49,970 nt of DNA from UBA4729 sp038231175. GTDB taxonomy: Bacteria > Patescibacteriota > Saccharimonadia > Saccharimonadales > UBA4665. The first letter of the stretch is position 1; the number at the start of each line of letters is the position of its first letter. Below the pieces are notes generated by a model, which was not told the origin of the DNA, made no database searches, and saw nothing but the letters and a program-made list of their open reading frames with translations. This document shows, in pieces, positions 34,947 to 43,489 of the stretch. Both the position numbers and the translations under genes were made by a program. Location: positions 1 to 49,970 of the forward strand of contig JBBRLU010000001.1 in assembly GCA_038231175.1 (NCBI GenBank). The letters are read 5' to 3'.

Positions 34947-35732
34947 ATGGCCAACAACTACTTCCGCGAGCGCTCCAAGCCCTACCAACCAGGGCAGGCG
35001 ACGGCCTTTAAAGTTTCGCGCTCCAAGATCGAGCTGTTCATGCAGTGCCCACGCTGCTTCTGGCTCGATGTCCGGCTCAAGATCACTCGACCCAGCAGTC
35101 CGCCGTTTAATATCAATAAGACTATCGACGAACTATTCAAAAAAGAGTTCGACCGTTACCGCGCCAAGGCCGAGCCGCACCCGCTGATGCTCGACAACCA
35201 AATTAAGGCCGTGCCGTATCAACACGCCGACCTCGACCAGTGGCGCCACAATTTCACCGGGGTTATCGCCGTCCATGAGCCGACTAATCTGCACGTCTTC
35301 GGCGCCGTCGACGACGTCTGGGTAACCGAGGAGGGCGAGCTGATCGTCGTTGATTACAAAGCCACCTCTAAGGACAAACCGGTCAGTATCGATAGCGACT
35401 GGCAGATCAGCTATAAACGACAGCTGGAAGTCTACCAGTGGTTATTACGCCAGAATGGTTTCCCGGTCAGCGATACCGGCTACTTCGTTTATACCAACGC
35501 CCGGCTCGACCTCGACGGCTTCGGCGACAAATTGGAATTCACCACCAAAGTCATACCTTATACCGGCTCCGACAACTGGGTCGAGCCGACGCTTAAAAAG
35601 ATGAAAGCCTGCATGGACAACGACGCCATGCCGCCGGTCGGCGACAGCATCATGGGCGGCCCCTGCGAGCATTGCAGCTACGCCCGCGCCCGCACCGAGC
35701 TGACGCTCAAAGTCCTACGCCAAGCTAAGTAA
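34947..35732 (+). CDS. PD-(D/E)XK nuclease, Cas4/RecB-like with Cys cluster
   Basis: 261 residues. The nuclease core reads GAVDDVW then ELIVVDYKATSK, giving Asp122/Asp123, Asp136 and Lys138, followed by the RecB-type QxxxY motif (QLEVYQWLL). Cys34 and Cys37 (CPRC) near the N-terminus and Cys240 and Cys243 (CEHC) near the C-terminus match the Fe-S layout of Cas4/AddB-type nucleases. No CRISPR array or other cas gene lies nearby, so a repair or DNA-processing role is more likely. The 3' end overlaps vapC tail to tail by 18 nt. Confidence 0.85.
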   Translation: MANNYFRERSKPYQPGQATAFKVSRSKIELFMQCPRCFWLDVRLKITRPSSPPFNINKTIDELFKKEFDRYRAKAEPHPLMLDNQIKAVPYQHADLDQWRHNFTGVIAVHEPTNLHVFGAVDDVWVTEEGELIVVDYKATSKDKPVSIDSDWQISYKRQLEVYQWLLRQNGFPVSDTGYFVYTNARLDLDGFGDKLEFTTKVIPYTGSDNWVEPTLKKMKACMDNDAMPPVGDSIMGGPCEHCSYARARTELTLKVLRQAK

Positions 35733-36119
35733 TGCGGCGTTATCCATTTTCTGAGCCAGTTTTTTATCAAAGGTGAGCAACGGGCTAGCATCAGCTTGGT
35801 CAGCTTCCAAGGCCAGATAACAATCAACTACCGATAAGCTGGAGTGAGCCTGGTAGGGAACAAGTAATCGGGCAAAAAACTCTCTATTAAATTCGAGTCG
35901 GCCTTCGGCCATGAGAAACACAATAATGTCGGCAATAGCTGTGCGGGAAAGGCGGTAATTTTTTTCGAGTACGAATATCATTTCAATCAAAGCTTGATCG
36001 GCAATATGAAAGGTCTGGCCAGAAGCTAGGCGGGTGGCAACTAACGCCGCCTGATCAGGCAAGTCACCTAAAATCCACCGTAATAGACAATTAGTGTCTA
36101 GACTAGCTCGAGCGGCCAT
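35715..36119 (-). CDS. vapC: PIN-domain toxin VapC
   Basis: 134 residues with the full set of PIN acidic residues: Asp8 in SLDTNCLL, Glu46 in ALIEMIFVLEK, Asp99 in SVVDCYLALE and Asp118 in LLTFDKKL. VapC toxins are Mg-dependent RNases, often cutting initiator tRNA or rRNA. The start overlaps the vapB end by 17 nt, ensuring coupling with the antitoxin. Nothing suggests inactivation, in contrast to the PIN pseudogene near 19.1 kb. Confidence 0.92.
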   Translation of the reverse strand: MAARASLDTNCLLRWILGDLPDQAALVATRLASGQTFHIADQALIEMIFVLEKNYRLSRTAIADIIVFLMAEGRLEFNREFFARLLVPYQAHSSLSVVDCYLALEADQADASPLLTFDKKLAQKMDNAALLSLA

Positions 36120-36390
36120 ACTTCTCAGTTACCTGGGCGGCCTGGCCGTCGCCGTTTTTATAGTCAACTGCTAGCGACCGCAGTTTTGCCTCAGTCAGTC
36201 CGATTTTTTTAAAGTGTGCAGCCAGATTCTGTTGAATATCCTCCAACGTCGGTGCTGCCGTGATAATAATTTCTTGCTTGTCGTTTAATGAAAAATTAAC
36301 TTGTTGGCCAGGTTCAATATGTAATGACCGGCGTAGGGCGACCGGCAACGTTACCTGACCTTTCGAAGTTATAGTAGAAAAATAAGTCAT
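36103..36390 (-). CDS. vapB: AbrB/MazE-type antitoxin VapB
   Basis: 95 residues. The N-terminal swapped-hairpin AbrB domain is clear (STITSKGQVTLPVALRRSLH). The C-terminal half would bind and block VapC. It lies directly upstream of and overlaps vapC. A 9-bp inverted repeat starts right at the start codon and covers the promoter, consistent with autorepression. The start follows a -10 element by 7 nt. Confidence 0.92.
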   Translation of the reverse strand: MTYFSTITSKGQVTLPVALRRSLHIEPGQQVNFSLNDKQEIIITAAPTLEDIQQNLAAHFKKIGLTEAKLRSLAVDYKNGDGQAAQVTEKYGRSS

Positions 36391-36427
36391 AAGTATTACT
36401 TTAGCAAAATGTAATACTTACAGTCAA
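36391..36427 (-). promoter_or_regulatory. vapBC promoter with palindromic operator
   Basis: AAGTATTAC (36391-36399) and GTAATACTT (36411-36419) form a perfect 9-bp inverted repeat with an 11-nt centre. On the minus strand TTGACT (36422-36427), an 18-nt spacer preceded by TGC, and TAAAGT (36398-36403) give a promoter 7 nt from the ATG. The repeat covers the -10 and spacer, a typical toxin-antitoxin autorepression site. Confidence 0.7.
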
Positions 36428-36459
36428 GGTAAGTTTTGCAGCGGGGTAGTTCTTCCAGG

Positions 36460-36465
36460 TATACT
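36460..36465 (+). promoter_or_regulatory. -10 element of serS
   Basis: TATACT ends 6 nt before the serS ATG. A weak -35-like TTGCAG lies 18 nt upstream. Predicts a leaderless mRNA. Confidence 0.45.
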
Positions 36466-36471
36466 GTTGGT

Positions 36472-37815
36472 ATGCTAGACATCCAATTTATCCGCGACTA
36501 TCCACAACTCGTCCAAGACAAGTCGGCCCAGAAGGGCTACAAGGTCCGGGTTGACGAACTCTTAGAGCTCGACGGCCAGCGCCGCACGCGCCTGACCCAG
36601 ATCGATGAACTGCGCGCCCGGCGCAACGCCCAGGCCGCCGAACTCAAGCAGGCCCAGCCGTCGGACGAGCAGATCGCCAACGGCAAGCAGCTCAAAGAAG
36701 AGCTAGCAACGCTCGATGTTGATCTGGCGATGATAGACGATAAGTACACCAGCTTACTGAAACAGATTCCCAATATGCCGCACGACGACGTGCCGGTCGG
36801 TGCCAGCGAAGACGATAATGTCGTGATCAGACAAGTCGGCGTCAAGACCGAATTTGACTTCCCGGTCAAGACCCACTGGGAACTGGCCGAAGCCAAGGAC
36901 CTGATAGATAAGGACCGCGCTACCAAGGTCGCCGGGCCGCGCTTCGCTTACATCAAAGGCGGGTTGGTCGAGCTGCAGTTCGCCATCATGCAATTCGTCC
37001 AAAGAACGCTAGCCGATGAAACGGTGCTACAGAAACTGATTGACGAAAACGAGCTGAACATCCCAGCCAAACCCTTCGTGCCAGTCCTGCCACCAGCTAT
37101 GATTAAAACCAGCATCTACGAGGCCATGGACCGCCTAGAGCCGCGTGACGACCGCTATAAGGTCGGTGAGGAAGTTGATGATTTATGGCTGCAGGGCAGC
37201 GCCGAACACACCCTGGGCTCGATGTACGCCGATGAGATTCTGCTGGAAAGCGCCTTGCCAATCCGCTACGTCGGCTACCTGACCAGTTTCCGTCGTGAAG
37301 CCGGCACCTACGGTAAAGACACCGAGGGTATTATCCGTATGCACCAGTTCGATAAGCTCGAGATGGAGGTCTTTAGCACGCCAGAAACAGGATTGGACGA
37401 GCATAAATTACTCTGCGCCTTGCAAGAGTATCTGGTCCAGCAGCTAGAACTGCCGTACCAGATCTTACAAAAGTGTACCTTCGACATCGGTAAACCCAAC
37501 GCCCGGGGCGTCGATCTGGAGACCTGGATGCCGGGGCAGAATAAATACCGTGAAACCCACACCGCCGATTACATGACCGATTATCAGAGCCGCCGCTTAA
37601 AGACCCGTTTCCGGCGCCAGCCGCACTCGGCCCAGGCGATCGTCGATGTCACTGCTAGCAAACCAGTCGTCGGCCTGGTGCACACCAACGATGCTACGGC
37701 TTTCGCGCTTGGCCGGATCATGGTCGCCATCATGGAAAACTACCAGACCGCCGACGGAAATATCAGAATTCCAACCGTGCTGCAGCCTTACATGGCTGAC
37801 AAAACCGAAATCTAG
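36472..37815 (+). CDS. serS: Seryl-tRNA synthetase
   Basis: 447 residues from MLDIQFIRDYPQLV, the standard SerRS N-terminus; an in-frame upstream extension is excluded because the -10 element lies inside it. The long antiparallel coiled coil that grips tRNA(Ser) spans about 30-100. Class II motifs follow, with PAMIKTSIYE, LTSFRREAGTYGKDTEGIIRMHQF, and a motif 3-like region ending in TAFALGRIMVAIMENYQ. It charges tRNA(Ser). Probably leaderless. Confidence 0.96.
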   Translation: MLDIQFIRDYPQLVQDKSAQKGYKVRVDELLELDGQRRTRLTQIDELRARRNAQAAELKQAQPSDEQIANGKQLKEELATLDVDLAMIDDKYTSLLKQIPNMPHDDVPVGASEDDNVVIRQVGVKTEFDFPVKTHWELAEAKDLIDKDRATKVAGPRFAYIKGGLVELQFAIMQFVQRTLADETVLQKLIDENELNIPAKPFVPVLPPAMIKTSIYEAMDRLEPRDDRYKVGEEVDDLWLQGSAEHTLGSMYADEILLESALPIRYVGYLTSFRREAGTYGKDTEGIIRMHQFDKLEMEVFSTPETGLDEHKLLCALQEYLVQQLELPYQILQKCTFDIGKPNARGVDLETWMPGQNKYRETHTADYMTDYQSRRLKTRFRRQPHSAQAIVDVTASKPVVGLVHTNDATAFALGRIMVAIMENYQTADGNIRIPTVLQPYMADKTEI

Positions 37816-37840
37816 GCCGTCTTACGTTGCCGAAGCGGCG

Positions 37841-37846
37841 TATAAT
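37841..37846 (+). promoter_or_regulatory. -10 element of hpf
   Basis: TATAAT gives a leader of about 60 nt that contains AAAGGAGA before the hpf ATG. Confidence 0.45.
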
Positions 37847-37911
37847 TAAGGCTAGACCTGGAAGACCAAAGACCCCAGCGCTAGGCAATTAAAATTCAAA
37901 AGGAGACGACG

Positions 37912-38304
37912 ATGATACAAAAGTTTGAAATCAGCGGTGTCCACTTAGCGGTCAACGACGACCTACGTAAATATGTAACCCGCAAGATCGGCAACCTCGA
38001 TAAATATCTGGCCCGTGGCAGCCGCGCCAGCGCCCACGCCGAAGTCTTTTTGAAAGAAAATAAAGCCAAGAATAAGCAGCACGCCACCTGCGAGGTCACG
38101 CTACACCTGCCGCACGAGACCATCAGTGTCCACGAAACGACAATTAATCTATACGCCGCCATCGACATCGTCGAAGCCAAATTAAAGCATCAGTTACAGA
38201 AATATAAGGAGCAGCACGCCGACGGCAGACTGCGTCGCCACCTGTTTGCCCGCTTCCGCCGTCATGAGGCAGCTACCATTACGCAGCCCCAGCCCGAGGT
38301 CTGA
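37912..38304 (+). CDS. hpf: Ribosome hibernation-promoting factor, short form
   Basis: 130 residues. It matches the HPF/YfiA fold (IQKFEISGVHLAVNDDLRKYV, then KNKQHATCEVTLHLPHETIS and YAAIDIVEAKLKHQLQKYK). The C-terminal dimerisation domain of long HPF is absent; instead a basic, His/Arg-rich tail ends the protein. HPF binds idle ribosomes and protects them. A clear Shine-Dalgarno sequence sets the start. Confidence 0.92.
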   Translation: MIQKFEISGVHLAVNDDLRKYVTRKIGNLDKYLARGSRASAHAEVFLKENKAKNKQHATCEVTLHLPHETISVHETTINLYAAIDIVEAKLKHQLQKYKEQHADGRLRRHLFARFRRHEAATITQPQPEV

Positions 38305-38341
38305 AAAACGCTCTCTGTCATAATCTGTAAATTGTACGTCG

Positions 38342-38357
38342 CTTTTGCCGGCAAAAG
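38342..38357. promoter_or_regulatory. 16-bp perfect palindrome before secA
   Basis: CTTTTGCCGGCAAAAG is a perfect palindrome ending 4 nt before a TATAAT. It lacks a loop and T-tract, so it is not a terminator. Its place at the promoter suggests a repressor or activator site. Confidence 0.45.
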
Positions 38358-38361
38358 TGGT

Positions 38362-38367
38362 TATAAT
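38362..38367 (+). promoter_or_regulatory. -10 element of secA
   Basis: TATAAT gives a leader of about 45 nt with GGAGAGG before the secA ATG. Confidence 0.5.
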
Positions 38368-38417
38368 AGCGCTATACATTTGCCAGAGTTTCTAATACCG
38401 GAGAGGGTTAAGCGTTC

Positions 38418-41024
38418 ATGAATACTGTCTTAAAGAAGATTTTGGGTGACCCACAGGCTAAAACCGTCAAACGGTTGCGTAAGCGGGTGGTCTTAGTCAA
38501 CGCCCTTGGCCCAAAGTACCAAAAACTGACCGACAAACAGCTGCAGGCACAAACCGCCGAGCTCAAGAAGCGTCTCGCTAGGGAGTCGCTCGATGCGATC
38601 CTGCCCGATGCTTTCGCCGTCGTCCGCGAGGCTGCCAGCCGGGTGCTCGGTCAGCGCCACATCGACGTCCAGCTCATCGGTGGAATGGTGCTCCACGAAG
38701 GTAACGTCGCCGAGATGAAGACCGGTGAGGGTAAGACCCTGGTAGCTACGGCGCCAGTTTACCTGAACGCCCTTAGCGAGCAGGGCGTCCATGTCGTGAC
38801 CGTCAACGACTACCTGGCCCAGCGCGACGCTGGCTGGATGGGCCAGGTCTATAATTTCCTGGGTATGCAAACCGGCGTCATCTTGGGCGACCACAGCTAC
38901 ATCTTTGACGCTCAGTATAGTAATACCGAGCACGAAGACCCACGGCTCAGACACCTCAAGCCCTGTACCCGTCAGGAGGCCTACGCCGCCGACATCACCT
39001 ACGGCACTAACAACGAGTACGGCTTTGATTACCTGCGCGACAACATGGTCCGCGAAGAAGACCAACTGCGCCAGCGCGAATTGAACTTCGCCATCGTCGA
39101 CGAAGTCGACTCGATCCTGATCGACGAAGCCCGCACGCCGCTGATCATCAGTGCGCCGAGCGTCACCAGTGGCACGGCCTACGACCAGTTCTCGAAGGTC
39201 GTCCGCCAACTACGTAAAGAAAAGCATTTCGAAACCGACGAAAAGCGCAAGACCGTCATCTTGACCGATGCCGGCGTCGAACTGGTCCAAAAAACATTAG
39301 CTATCGATAACCTGTATGGCTCGGAAAACATCCGTACCATCTACCACCTGCAACAGGCGCTACGGGCCCACGCCTTATTTACCCGCGACAAAGACTACGT
39401 CGTTACCAAGGACGGTGAAGTCGTCATCGTCGATGAGTTTACCGGCCGTCTGCTGGCTGGTCGCCGCTACAACGAAGGCCTGCACCAGGCCATCGAAGCC
39501 AAGGAAGGTGTCGAGGTCCAGCAGGAAAGCATGACGCTGGCCACCATCTCCTTCCAGAACTATTTCCGCCTGTACAACAAACTCGGTGGTATGACCGGTA
39601 CGGCCTTGACCGAGGCCGAAGAGTTCCACCAGATCTATAAATTGGACGTCGTCGAGATTCCGTCCAACCGCGTCATCGCCCGCCTAGACCGCACCGACCG
39701 TATCTATCGCACCGAAAAGGGTAAGTTCAAGGCCATCGTCCGCGAAGTCAAGGCGCTGCACACCAAGGGCCAGCCGGTGCTGATCGGTACGGTATCGATT
39801 GAGAAGAACGAGAAGCTGGGCGCCATGCTGACCAAAGCCAACATCCCACACCAGGTCCTGAACGCCAAGAACAACGAACGCGAAGCGGCCATCGTCGCTA
39901 AAGCCGGCGAAAACGGCGCCGTGACCTTGGCGACCAACATTGCCGGACGTGGTACCGACATCGTCCTGAACGATGAGACCAAAGGCCTCGGCGGCCTGTT
40001 CGTGCTCGGTTCCGAACGCCACGAATCGCGCCGCATCGATAACCAGCTGCGAGGCCGCTCCGGTCGCCAAGGCGACTTAGGTGTCACCCAGTTCTTTGTC
40101 AGTACCGAAGATGATCTGATGCGTATCTTCGGCGGCGACCGCATCAGCACCATCATGGACCGGCTGAACGTCGACGACGAGACGCCGATCGAGAACCGTC
40201 TGATCTCGCGATCACTCGAAAAGGCCCAGGAAAAGGTCGAAGGCTACCACTTTGACCAGCGGAAAAGCGTCGTCCAATATGACGATGTCATGAACCGTCA
40301 CCGTAAAGCCATCTACAGCATGCGCCGCGAAGTCCTGCGCAGCAGTGACATCAGCAAGCGTATCGCCGCCTTGGTCAACGAAGAAGCCCATGACCTGGCG
40401 TTGTCACCGCTGGTGACGACCGACCAGTACGAAGTCGTCCTGCGCGAGACTTTTCCATTTGACGAGCCGACCCTTGACCGGCTGTTCGATTCTGACGCCA
40501 CCAAGTTCGAGCAAGTCCTGACCACTGAAGCTAACGAACTGTACCAATCACGCGAAGCGGCTTTCCAGACCGAGGTCATGCGCAAGGTCGAGCGCGACAT
40601 CTACCTGCAGATCTTGGACAATTTATGGATGCAACACCTCGAGAACATGGATCACCTGCGTGAGGGTATCCACTGGATGAGCGTCGGTCAGCAGGATCCG
40701 TTGGTCGAATACCGCCGCCGCGGCCAGATGCTGTTCGAAGAAATGCAGCAGACGCTACGCCACGACGTCGTCCGTGGTCTGTTCCATGCCCAGCCAATTA
40801 CCGGCGAGGACCTACTGCGCGCCACCGAAACCGAACTGACCCGGGCTGCCCGCAGCAGTATCGAAAACGGCCGCCAGATTACCAATAACGCCAACGAATT
40901 TGACGAAGCTGACTTTAACGATAAAGCCGCTCCGGCCCCCAAGGCTAAACAGCCGACGGCCATCAAGAAGGCTCGCAAGACCGAGCGCAAACGTAAGACT
41001 ACCGCTAAACGGCGCAAAAAGTAA
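38418..41024 (+). CDS. secA: Preprotein translocase ATPase SecA
   Basis: 868 residues. Walker A is in MKTGEGKTLVATAPVYLN (about 100-117), DEAD-like Walker B in VDEVDSILIDEARTPLIIS, then the preprotein cross-linking domain, NBD2 with TNIAGRGTDIVL and QLRGRSGRQGD, and the helical scaffold/wing domains. The C-terminal zinc-binding Cys motif of many SecAs is missing; a Lys/Arg-rich tail replaces it. SecA drives export of proteins such as the Kelch and CHAP proteins. The M16 peptidase gene follows after 7 nt. Confidence 0.97.
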   Translation: MNTVLKKILGDPQAKTVKRLRKRVVLVNALGPKYQKLTDKQLQAQTAELKKRLARESLDAILPDAFAVVREAASRVLGQRHIDVQLIGGMVLHEGNVAEMKTGEGKTLVATAPVYLNALSEQGVHVVTVNDYLAQRDAGWMGQVYNFLGMQTGVILGDHSYIFDAQYSNTEHEDPRLRHLKPCTRQEAYAADITYGTNNEYGFDYLRDNMVREEDQLRQRELNFAIVDEVDSILIDEARTPLIISAPSVTSGTAYDQFSKVVRQLRKEKHFETDEKRKTVILTDAGVELVQKTLAIDNLYGSENIRTIYHLQQALRAHALFTRDKDYVVTKDGEVVIVDEFTGRLLAGRRYNEGLHQAIEAKEGVEVQQESMTLATISFQNYFRLYNKLGGMTGTALTEAEEFHQIYKLDVVEIPSNRVIARLDRTDRIYRTEKGKFKAIVREVKALHTKGQPVLIGTVSIEKNEKLGAMLTKANIPHQVLNAKNNEREAAIVAKAGENGAVTLATNIAGRGTDIVLNDETKGLGGLFVLGSERHESRRIDNQLRGRSGRQGDLGVTQFFVSTEDDLMRIFGGDRISTIMDRLNVDDETPIENRLISRSLEKAQEKVEGYHFDQRKSVVQYDDVMNRHRKAIYSMRREVLRSSDISKRIAALVNEEAHDLALSPLVTTDQYEVVLRETFPFDEPTLDRLFDSDATKFEQVLTTEANELYQSREAAFQTEVMRKVERDIYLQILDNLWMQHLENMDHLREGIHWMSVGQQDPLVEYRRRGQMLFEEMQQTLRHDVVRGLFHAQPITGEDLLRATETELTRAARSSIENGRQITNNANEFDEADFNDKAAPAPKAKQPTAIKKARKTERKRKTTAKRRKK

Positions 41025-41031
41025 CCGCCGC

Positions 41032-42363
41032 ATGAAGCATACCGTTCAAGAAATAGAGCTAGCTAATGGCGCCAAAGGCCTGCTGGTCCATATCCCTGAC
41101 GCCAGCGTCATGACCTTCGACATCAACTTCCGGGCCGGCGAATACCTGGTCGAAGCGGCCAAGTGGGAAGTACCCCACCTCATGGAGCACGTGCTACTCG
41201 GAGCCAACGAGCTAATTCCGCGGGCCCGCGATTTTCAAGCTGAGCTCGAAAAAAATGGTGCCTACAGTAACGCCACGACCGGTGTCTACGACATCAGTTA
41301 CGAAGCCGAATGTGCCGATTTTGAGTGGGACCGGGTGCTTGGACTGCTGCTGATCGCCATCGCCAAGCCGCTGTTCTTAGAAGAAGAATTCCAGGCCGAA
41401 TTCGGCAACGTCCAAGAGGAGATGGTGGCCCGTAGTAATAATCACTTCCGGCGCCTCAGTCTGGAAATGCGCAAGGCTTTGGGCCTGATCGCCAAGACCG
41501 ATGCCGAACGCCTGGAGCTGATGTCGAACGTCAACGTGGCCGACGTCCGCGCTCATTACCAACGGACACACCACACACCCAATATGCGCTTCGTCGTCGC
41601 CGGCAATCTGACGGCTGCCCGTAAGAGTATGCTCGAAAAATTGTTTGCCACGATCGAACTACCAACTAACGGTGAACGTTTTGAATTACCTTCAGAAATC
41701 CCAAAACACCTGGAAAAGCCGGTCTACGTGCCGAACGATAATGTCGAAAACCTGTATTTTTACATCGATACTTTCCAAAGCGGCCGCATCGATGACGGTG
41801 CTACCGACGCCCTCAATCTTATCAACACCATGCTCACCGAAACGCTGTACTCCAAGATTCTCGGTACCGCCCGCGAGCGTGGTCTGGTCTATGGTATGAG
41901 CTCCGGCCTAAGCCAGACCAGGGATGCCAGCAATTGGTGGTTCGGCGCCCAGGTATCTAATAAGAATGCCCCGGCGTTACTCGACATCGTCGTCGACGAG
42001 CTCGAGAAAGTCCTGATCGGCGACATTTCAGAGGACGAAATCGCCGCCACCAAACAGTACGCCTTGGGCCGCTTCCAACGCTCCGGTCAGACCGTCGGCG
42101 GTACCGCCGCCGGTTATTCCGGGCGCTATTTCTTCGACGAAGTCGTCGAAAATTACTACCAGATTCCGGCCCGCATCAAGGCCGTCACCAAGGACCAGAT
42201 AATAACCGTCGCCCGTTCGATGTTCGCCGAAAAAATGTGGGGTTTCGGTGTGCTTGGCAACTGCGGCGAGCAGTTCTCGATCGATCTGCGGCAACAACTC
42301 AAGCCGTTGTGGAGCGAAGCTCTCAAAAAGGCAGAGGCGGTGCACGATGGACGACCTGTCTAG
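41032..42363 (+). CDS. M16-family zinc peptidase
   Basis: 443 residues from the ATG 7 nt after secA; upstream frame overlaps secA without support. The inverted zinc motif HLMEH (HxxEH), followed by the YSNATTGVYDISYEAEC region and an Asn-rich second half, fits the M16 (processing-peptidase/insulinase-like) family. Only one active half is present, with a degenerate C-terminal half. No signal peptide, so cytoplasmic; substrate unknown. It overlaps prfB by 17 nt. Confidence 0.9.
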   Translation: MKHTVQEIELANGAKGLLVHIPDASVMTFDINFRAGEYLVEAAKWEVPHLMEHVLLGANELIPRARDFQAELEKNGAYSNATTGVYDISYEAECADFEWDRVLGLLLIAIAKPLFLEEEFQAEFGNVQEEMVARSNNHFRRLSLEMRKALGLIAKTDAERLELMSNVNVADVRAHYQRTHHTPNMRFVVAGNLTAARKSMLEKLFATIELPTNGERFELPSEIPKHLEKPVYVPNDNVENLYFYIDTFQSGRIDDGATDALNLINTMLTETLYSKILGTARERGLVYGMSSGLSQTRDASNWWFGAQVSNKNAPALLDIVVDELEKVLIGDISEDEIAATKQYALGRFQRSGQTVGGTAAGYSGRYFFDEVVENYYQIPARIKAVTKDQIITVARSMFAEKMWGFGVLGNCGEQFSIDLRQQLKPLWSEALKKAEAVHDGRPV

Positions 42364-43438
42364 TCAAGCCAGCCAACTGCAATCAGCCGTCCAGGCCGCC
42401 AGCGCCAGACTGACTATTCCAGCCCTACAAGTCGAACTAGCGACGTTGCAAAATCAGTCCGAAGCCCCGGACTTTTGGAATGATAATCTGCAGGCCCAAG
42501 CCGTCATGAAGCAGATCAGTAAGCTCGAGGCCCGGGTCGCTCCCTGGTTACAGCTACAATCGGCCGTGGCCGATCTGACGGAGCTAGCCGCGCTCAACGA
42601 CCCCCAAATGACCACCGAACTACAGACCCAGCTGGTGGCTGCCAGCCAGACGTTCGGCGCCCTTAAAGAAACCCTCAAACTGAATGGCCCCTACGACGAT
42701 TACGACGCCATCGTCAGCATTCACGCTGGGGCAGGGGGCACCGACGCCCAGGATTGGGCGGCCATGTTACTCCGGATGTACCTGCGATTCTGTGAGAAAC
42801 AGGGCTGGTCCTACCAGACGTTAGACGAATCGAGCGGCGACGAAGCCGGCCTCAAAAGCGTGACCCTGGAAATCAGCGGCAGCTTTGCCTACGGCAACTT
42901 AAAGAGTGAGCACGGCGTCCACCGACTTGTCCGGCTCAGTCCCTTTAACAGCGACAACCTACGCCAAACCAGCTTTGCCAAAGTCGAAGTCACGCCTAAG
43001 ATCGACAAGCCCGACGACCTGGTCATCGATGACAAAGAACTAAAGATCGACGTCTACCGCAGCGGTGGCCACGGTGGCCAAAGTGTCAATACCACCGATA
43101 GCGCCGTCCGCATAACCCACCTGCCAACCGGTTTGGTAGTGGCCATCCAGAACGAGCGCTCGCAGCTGCAGAACCGCGAGACGGCCATGACCATCCTGCG
43201 CGGCCGGCTGGCGGCTTTGCAGCTCGAACAGCACCAGGCCGCCGTCAGCGAGCTAAAGGGGCCGAACCAATCGGCCGAGTGGGGCAACCAGATCCGGTCG
43301 TACGTGCTCCACCCATACAAGCAGGTCAAAGATCTGCGCAGCCGCTACGAAACCAGTGACCCGGACGCCGTCCTCGACGGTAATCTCGACGAAATCATCG
43401 ACGCCTACCTAGAATACGCCCTCGCCGATAACGCCTAA
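42347..43438 (+). CDS. prfB: Peptide chain release factor 2
   Basis: 363 residues from the ATG preceded by GAGGCGG, inside the M16 gene end. It has the RF2 recognition tripeptide SPF (RLSPFNSD) and the GGQ loop (SGGHGGQSVNTTDSAVRITH). It reads UAA and UGA, so UGA is a stop in this organism. The frame is continuous: there is no in-frame UGA near codon 26, so the programmed frameshift used for RF2 self-control in many bacteria is absent. ftsE follows with its own promoter. Confidence 0.96.
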   Translation: MDDLSSQASQLQSAVQAASARLTIPALQVELATLQNQSEAPDFWNDNLQAQAVMKQISKLEARVAPWLQLQSAVADLTELAALNDPQMTTELQTQLVAASQTFGALKETLKLNGPYDDYDAIVSIHAGAGGTDAQDWAAMLLRMYLRFCEKQGWSYQTLDESSGDEAGLKSVTLEISGSFAYGNLKSEHGVHRLVRLSPFNSDNLRQTSFAKVEVTPKIDKPDDLVIDDKELKIDVYRSGGHGGQSVNTTDSAVRITHLPTGLVVAIQNERSQLQNRETAMTILRGRLAALQLEQHQAAVSELKGPNQSAEWGNQIRSYVLHPYKQVKDLRSRYETSDPDAVLDGNLDEIIDAYLEYALADNA

Positions 43439-43473
43439 GGACGGCGCTAGCCGTAACCATAAGCGCCAGCCGG

Positions 43474-43482
43474 TGCTATACT
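43474..43482 (+). promoter_or_regulatory. Extended -10 promoter of ftsE
   Basis: TGC-TATACT ends 7 nt before the ftsE ATG, identical to the parA element; no Shine-Dalgarno sequence. Confidence 0.6.
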
Positions 43483-43489
43483 GATAGTA

